This document shows, in pieces, positions 59,730-64,000 of a DNA stretch of 64,000 bases (the first letter of the stretch is position 1; each line of letters opens with the position of its first letter). The position numbers were made by a program, and so were the translations under genes. Below the pieces are notes generated by a model. It made no database searches. It was not told the DNA's origin and saw nothing but the letters and a program-made list of their open reading frames with translations. Origin of the DNA: Terriglobia bacterium (GTDB taxonomy: Bacteria; Acidobacteriota; Terriglobia; Terriglobales; Acidobacteriaceae); NCBI GenBank assembly GCA_020073665.1, contig JAIQEU010000012.1, positions 1 through 64,000 on the forward strand, in the 5' to 3' direction.

Positions 59730-60809
59730 CTATTCTTGTACCGGTTGTTTCTCGCTGGTGAGTTTGTCGAGGATGCCGTAGGCGACATCGATCATCTCCG
59801 CGTCAACCTTGCGATTGGAGGAGATGGCCTCGAGCAAAGGTACGGAAACAATCTTGTTTCCCCGCAGCGCCGCCATGCAGCCGAACTCGCCGCGGTGCAC
59901 CATGTCGATGGCGCCGATGCCGTAGCGAGTAGCCAGCACGCGGTCGAAAGAACTGGGCGAACCACCGCGCTGGATGTGTCCTAGCACCACGGCGCGGGTC
60001 TCGAACCCGGTGCGCTTTTCGATTTCCCGGGCCAACAGGTTGCCAATCCCGCCCAGGCGCACATGTCCAAACTCGTCCTTGCCCAGGTCAGAGACTACGG
60101 CCTCGCCGTGCTGCATATCGACGTCGGTGGAGAACTTGGCGCCTTCGGCGGCTACCACGATGCTGAAGTAGCGTCCACGGGCGTGCCGCAGGCGAATGGT
60201 CTCGGCAACTTTTTCGATGTCGAATGGAGTCTCAGGAATCAGGATCACGTCGGCTCCGCCGGCGATGCCGCTGTACATCGCGATCCATCCCGAGTCGCGC
60301 CCCATGACTTCCACCACCATGACGCGGTTGTGGGCCTCGGCGGTGGTGTGCACCCGGTCAATCGCGCTGGTGGCCACGTTCACCGCGGTATCGAATCCGA
60401 AAGTGTAGTCAGTGCCCGCCAAGTCGTTGTCGATGGTCTTAGGGACGCCCACTACCTTCACGCCTTTTTCATGCAGCTTCTGGGCGACGGAAAGCGTGTC
60501 GTCACCGCCAATGGCGATGAGTGCATCGAGGTCGTGCTTCTTCAGTGCGGCGATACATTTGTCCAAACCGTCGGCACGCTTGGCGGGGTTGGTGCGGGAG
60601 GTGCGCAGGATGGTGCCACCGCGCGGCAGAATCCCACCTACGCTCGAAAGATCCAGGGGCATGCTCTTGTCTTCCAGCAAGCCGCGCCAGCCCTCGAGAA
60701 AGCCCACAAACGTGTCCTCATAGTGGAAACAACCTTTGCGCACAATAGCGCGGATGACTGCGTTCAAGCCTGGACAATCGCCTCCGCCGGTCAGCATTCC
60801 GACTCTCAT
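59730..60809 (-). CDS. 6-phosphofructokinase, PPi-type residues
   Basis: 359 residues. The phosphofructokinase A fold begins GMLTGGGDCPGLN. In E. coli numbering, which holds without shift here, residue 104 is Asp (GGDDT, 101-105) and residue 124 is Lys (PKTIDND, 123-129). ATP enzymes have Gly at both (GGDGS, PGTIDND), and PPi-dependent enzymes have Asp104/Lys124. It probably uses PPi as phosphoryl donor and works reversibly. GGAG precedes the ATG. It is divergent from cstA. Confidence 0.93.
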   Translation of the reverse strand: MRVGMLTGGGDCPGLNAVIRAIVRKGCFHYEDTFVGFLEGWRGLLEDKSMPLDLSSVGGILPRGGTILRTSRTNPAKRADGLDKCIAALKKHDLDALIAIGGDDTLSVAQKLHEKGVKVVGVPKTIDNDLAGTDYTFGFDTAVNVATSAIDRVHTTAEAHNRVMVVEVMGRDSGWIAMYSGIAGGADVILIPETPFDIEKVAETIRLRHARGRYFSIVVAAEGAKFSTDVDMQHGEAVVSDLGKDEFGHVRLGGIGNLLAREIEKRTGFETRAVVLGHIQRGGSPSSFDRVLATRYGIGAIDMVHRGEFGCMAALRGNKIVSVPLLEAISSNRKVDAEMIDVAYGILDKLTSEKQPVQE

Positions 60810-61098
60810 GGCTTACTCCAGTAGGTATGAATTGATCCGCCTCGGCGGACGTCGCGCCGAGGAGCGAGATCCGCTGTGGACACACTTGGTCCCTGTTTTG
60901 CTGCAGACGGAACACTAAGATTACCATTAAATCCATTTACTACGAGTGACCGGTGACTGGAGCGCGAGTGCCAGCCGGTCCGGCAAAAGCTGCTGTGCGG
61001 ACGACGAATCCGATTGCGCGGCCGCTCCGGATTGGCCACAATACTCGCGGTCGCGCAGGACACGATCCTTTCCTGAACGCCGGCCCTAATTCGAACCT
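60810..61098. other. divergent gap between pfk and cstA
   Basis: About 290 bases. It contains the ribosome-binding site of the phosphofructokinase gene, and an AT-rich tract at 60917-60942. I could not fix promoters or operators; there is a direct repeat GTGACCGGTGAC at 60944-60955. Confidence 0.35.
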
Positions 61099-63147
61099 AT
61101 GCCCAAGTCCCTGCGCTTTCTGATTTGGTTCGCAGTTGCCGTACTGGGAGCACTGGCGGTAGCGACCATCGCCCTGCACCGGGGCGAGGAAATCAACGCC
61201 CTGTGGCTGGTGGTGGCTGCAGTCTGCAGCTACGCCCTGGGGTACCGCTTCTACAGCAAGTTCGTCGCGGCCAAGGTCCTCGCCCTCGATCCCCAACGCG
61301 CCACCCCGGCGGAGCGGTTAGATAACGGACGAGACTTCGTGCCCACCAACAAATGGGTGGTGTTCGGCCATCATTTTGCGGCCATTGCCGGGCCCGGACC
61401 ATTGGTGGGGCCGGTACTGGCGGCGCAATTCGGCTATCTTCCCGGGACGCTGTGGATCCTGGCCGGCGCCGTCTTTGGCGGCTGCGTGCAGGATTTCGTG
61501 ATTTTGCTTTTCTCTGTCCGCCGCGACGGCAAGTCTCTGACCGAAATGGCCCGCGAGGAGATCGGCCGGGTGGGTGGGTTCGTCGCCTACGTGGCCGTGA
61601 TCAGCATCATCGTGATCCTGCTCGGGGTGGCCGCATTGATCGTGGTCAATGCGCTCAAGTCGAGTCCGTGGGGTGCATTCACCATTGCCATGACGATCCC
61701 TATCGCGCTGCTAATGGGACTCTACCTGCGGCGTCTGCGACCCGGCAAAGTGCTGGAAGCCTCGATCGTCGGCTTTGTCCTGGTGATGCTGGCCATCTGG
61801 GGCGGACAGTGGGCCTCTCAAACTCCCTCCATAGCCGCCATGTTCACCCTGACCGCGTCCACGCTAGCGATTCTGATCATCATCTACGGATTTCTTGCGT
61901 CGGCGTTGCCCATCTGGCTGCTGCTGGCGCCGCGTGACTACCTCAGCACCTTCGTCAAGCTGGGAACCATCGCCTTGCTGGCCGTGGGAATCGTGGTGCG
62001 GCATCCCACTCTGCACATGCCGCCGCTTACCCGGTTCATCGATGGCTCGGGACCGGTCTTTGCCGGAACCATCTTTCCCTTCGCCTTCATCACTATTGCC
62101 TGCGGGGCGATCAGCGGCTTCCATGCGCTGATTTCTAGTGGCACCACGCCCAAGCTGATTCGCCGCGAGCCGGAAGCCCGCATGGTGGGATACGGCGCCA
62201 TGATGGCCGAGTCCATGGTGGCGATCATGGCGACCATCGCCGCCTGTGTGCTGCAGCCGGGCACATATTTTGCCATCAACAGCCCCGCGGGCATTGTGGG
62301 ACAGGCGCCCGAAACCGCGGCCACCACCATCAGCGGCTGGGGATTTCCCATCACCGCTGCCGAAATGCATACCCTAGCCCAGGCGGTCGGCGAGCAGACC
62401 CTCTACAACCGCACCGGCGGCGCACCAGCCTTTGCCGTCGGTATGGCCCACATTTTCTCCAGCAGCCTGGGTGGGCAGGCGGTGATGGCGCTCTGGTATC
62501 ACTTCGCCATCATGTTCGAGGCGCTATTCATCCTTACCATTCTCGACGCCGGTACCCGGGTAGGCCGGTTCATGTTGCAGGATGCACTTGGCCACGTGTG
62601 GAGGCCGCTGGGACGAACCAGTTGGTATCCCTCGATTCTGTCGACCAGTGCGCTGATCGTCGGCGCCTGGGGATTTTTCCTGTGGCAAGGAGTGCGCGAT
62701 CCGCTGGGCGGGATCAACTCGCTGTGGCCGCTGTTCGGAATCTCCAATCAACTGCTGGCGACGGTTGCGCTCTGCGTGGCCACCACCATCATCATCAAGA
62801 TGCATAAGGCTCGCTACGCCGCCGTGACCCTGGCCCCGCTGGCGTGGCTGGTAGTGGTGACGTTCACCGCGTCATGGCACAAGATTTTCGACGACAACCC
62901 ACGCATCGGCTTTCTGGCCCATGCCCGTCAGTTGGCTGCTTTGCCAACTCCCGTCCCTGACATGGCTCGCCTCGTCTTCAATGACCGCCTCGATGCCCTG
63001 GTAACCGGCGTGTTGATCTGCATGGTGGGGTTGATCCTGCTCGAGTCTGCACGGGCGTGGATGGGCGTGCTTTCCGGCCGCAAGCAAGCCAGCGTAAGAG
63101 AAGCGCCGTTTGTGGCCAGCCGCTTCGCCACCGAGGAGCAGGGATGA
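61099..63147 (+). CDS. cstA: carbon starvation protein, peptide/pyruvate transporter
   Basis: 682 residues with about 16 membrane spans. [68 protein letters not shown] is the N-terminal CstA signature; [14 protein letters not shown] follows. CstA members import peptides or pyruvate. The small YbdD-type partner overlaps its stop by four bases, as in other genomes. Confidence 0.95.
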   Translation: MPKSLRFLIWFAVAVLGALAVATIALHRGEEINALWLVVAAVCSYALGYRFYSKFVAAKVLALDPQRATPAERLDNGRDFVPTNKWVVFGHHFAAIAGPGPLVGPVLAAQFGYLPGTLWILAGAVFGGCVQDFVILLFSVRRDGKSLTEMAREEIGRVGGFVAYVAVISIIVILLGVAALIVVNALKSSPWGAFTIAMTIPIALLMGLYLRRLRPGKVLEASIVGFVLVMLAIWGGQWASQTPSIAAMFTLTASTLAILIIIYGFLASALPIWLLLAPRDYLSTFVKLGTIALLAVGIVVRHPTLHMPPLTRFIDGSGPVFAGTIFPFAFITIACGAISGFHALISSGTTPKLIRREPEARMVGYGAMMAESMVAIMATIAACVLQPGTYFAINSPAGIVGQAPETAATTISGWGFPITAAEMHTLAQAVGEQTLYNRTGGAPAFAVGMAHIFSSSLGGQAVMALWYHFAIMFEALFILTILDAGTRVGRFMLQDALGHVWRPLGRTSWYPSILSTSALIVGAWGFFLWQGVRDPLGGINSLWPLFGISNQLLATVALCVATTIIIKMHKARYAAVTLAPLAWLVVVTFTASWHKIFDDNPRIGFLAHARQLAALPTPVPDMARLVFNDRLDALVTGVLICMVGLILLESARAWMGVLSGRKQASVREAPFVASRFATEEQG

Positions 63148-63386
63148 ATCAGAGACCACGAAGGAACGGCCGCCTCCGGCTGTCCACCTCGCCGAAGGCC
63201 GGAAGGTTTGGGGACGGATTGAGAAGGGCAGCCAGGCTGCTGCTCGCAGCGCTCCGCGAAATTTTCGACGAATCCGCGTATGCCCGTTTCCTTGAGCGCA
63301 ATCGCGTCGTTTCGTCGCCCTCGACCTACGCGGCGTTCTTGCGGGAGCATGAAGTCGCGAAGGCACGTCGACCACGCTGTTGCTGA
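63144..63386 (+). CDS. YbdD/YjiX-type small protein, partner of CstA
   Basis: 80 residues from ATG 63144, overlapping the cstA stop. The segment [16 protein letters not shown]...[21 protein letters not shown] matches the YbdD/YjiX family, including the terminal RCC. Members always lie after cstA and are needed for pyruvate uptake in E. coli. A basic N-terminus of about 30 residues precedes the conserved part. Confidence 0.85.
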   Translation: MNQRPRRNGRLRLSTSPKAGRFGDGLRRAARLLLAALREIFDESAYARFLERNRVVSSPSTYAAFLREHEVAKARRPRCC

Positions 63387-63401
63387 GGTAAACTGGCTGC
63401 A

Positions 63402-63905
63402 ATGCGTGTCCTCGGGATTGATTGCGGCAGCGAGTACACCGGGTTCGGCGTGGTCGAACTCTGCCCCGACGGCAAGCTGGTATGCCTAGCCTGCGGGGCC
63501 ATCAAGCTTTCCACCCGGGAATCACTCCCCGCACGCCTGGCCACCATTTTCGATCGCCTGGGCGCCCTCATCCGGGAGCACCAGCCCGATAACGTCGCGA
63601 TTGAAGACGTCTTTTATGCGCTCAACGTGAAATCTGCGCTCAAACTCGGACAGGTGCGCGGCGTGGCCATGCTGGCCGCATCTTCAGCGGGACTGGAAGT
63701 TGCCGAATACGCGCCACTGACTATCAAGTCGGCAGTGGTGGGATACGGCAAGGCGGAGAAGCAACAGGTGCAGCACATGGTGACTCGGCTGCTGAATCTC
63801 GCGGAGGTTCCTCAGCCCCCTGATGCCGCCGATGCCCTCGCCATTGCCATTTGCCACTTGCATACCGCAGCTACGCTCGAGCGCCAGCGCGCCGTGGCCA
63901 GATGA
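63402..63905 (+). CDS. ruvC: Holliday-junction resolvase RuvC
   Basis: 167 residues. Catalytic acids are Asp7 (GIDCGSEYTGFG), the Glu in VAIEDVFYALNVKSALKLGQVRG and two Asp in PPDAADALAIAICH. RuvC cuts Holliday junctions in recombination. It lies 15 bases after the YbdD-like gene. ruvA and ruvB are not in the window. Confidence 0.95.
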   Translation: MRVLGIDCGSEYTGFGVVELCPDGKLVCLACGAIKLSTRESLPARLATIFDRLGALIREHQPDNVAIEDVFYALNVKSALKLGQVRGVAMLAASSAGLEVAEYAPLTIKSAVVGYGKAEKQQVQHMVTRLLNLAEVPQPPDAADALAIAICHLHTAATLERQRAVAR

Positions 63906-63947
63906 GTCCACCCCGCGGCGCGGATTTTTGGCATAATTCCTTCTGCA

Positions 63948-64000
63948 TGGTTTCCGGCAAATCTGGCCAACTTCACTGCCCGGCGCTGCGGCATCTGGCG
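63948..64000 (+). other. possible start of a gene cut by the window end
   Basis: An ATG at 63948 opens a frame that runs to the window end, with a -10-like CATAAT just upstream (63931-63936). Too short to identify. Confidence 0.25.

Overview
The window looks like chromosomal DNA of a free-living Gram-negative bacterium, most likely an Acidobacteriota (Koribacter/Terriglobia-like) genome. The coding sequence is GC-rich. Lipoproteins, outer-membrane and periplasmic proteins and a cytochrome c are present. The two-component proteins, glycine-zipper lipoprotein, sortilin-like BNR protein and lone LON-domain protein are all of kinds common in that phylum. This placement is inferred from gene style; no rRNA or tRNA is visible. 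There is no prophage, transposase or CRISPR array, and the only decayed gene I see is an aminoglycoside-acetyltransferase-like remnant at the left edge.

Layout. 0-8.7 kb: AAC(3)-like remnant; lipoprotein behind a sigma-54-type promoter; PAS hybrid histidine kinase plus NtrC-type regulator; glycosyltransferase; CDGSH protein; exported protein; methyltransferase. 8.7-18.9 kb: VWA/MoxR-like pair and LON protein (minus strand), SDR, TPR protein, Cys-rich protein plus hotdog thioesterase, cydAB, SDR, Mrp ATPase. 18.9-28.6 kb: sarcosine-oxidase-like flavoenzyme, hrcA-grpE-dnaJ behind a CIRCE element, rsmE, a helicase-nuclease, a 15-residue Lys-rich micro-ORF, thiolase. 28.6-41.3 kb: PAS histidine kinase, comM, an omega-like small protein and rho, mscS, a Fur-family regulator with its operators and an outer-membrane protein/cytochrome c pair, and the membrane pyrophosphatase hppA. 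41.8-57.3 kb: a long co-directional run that starts with an apparent lipid-biosynthesis cluster (HAD-fatty acyl reductase fusion, second reductase, pyruvyl-transferase-like protein, two AMP-dependent ligases, crotonase, ACP, lipid kinase), followed by a thioredoxin-like/VKOR disulfide pair, an esterase and a BNR-repeat protein. 57.3-64 kb: exported OB-fold-like protein, GT-C membrane protein, a phosphofructokinase with PPi-type residues, cstA plus its YbdD partner, ruvC.

How it fits together. Three CRP/FNR-type palindromes stand at about the same distance from a -10 box (class II geometry) before cydAB, comM and the small exported protein. Two matching palindromes link the Fur-family gene to the outer-membrane protein/cytochrome c pair. 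The PPi-type phosphofructokinase and the proton-pumping pyrophosphatase suggest pyrophosphate-linked energy metabolism. The 41.9-52.3 kb lipid cluster is the best candidate for an undescribed system: it carries fatty-acid activation, ACP loading, reduction to an aldehyde or alcohol, and lipid phosphorylation, but no acyltransferase. Many intergenic gaps hold degenerate repeats with a strict 7-base period, and a second family with an 8-base period.
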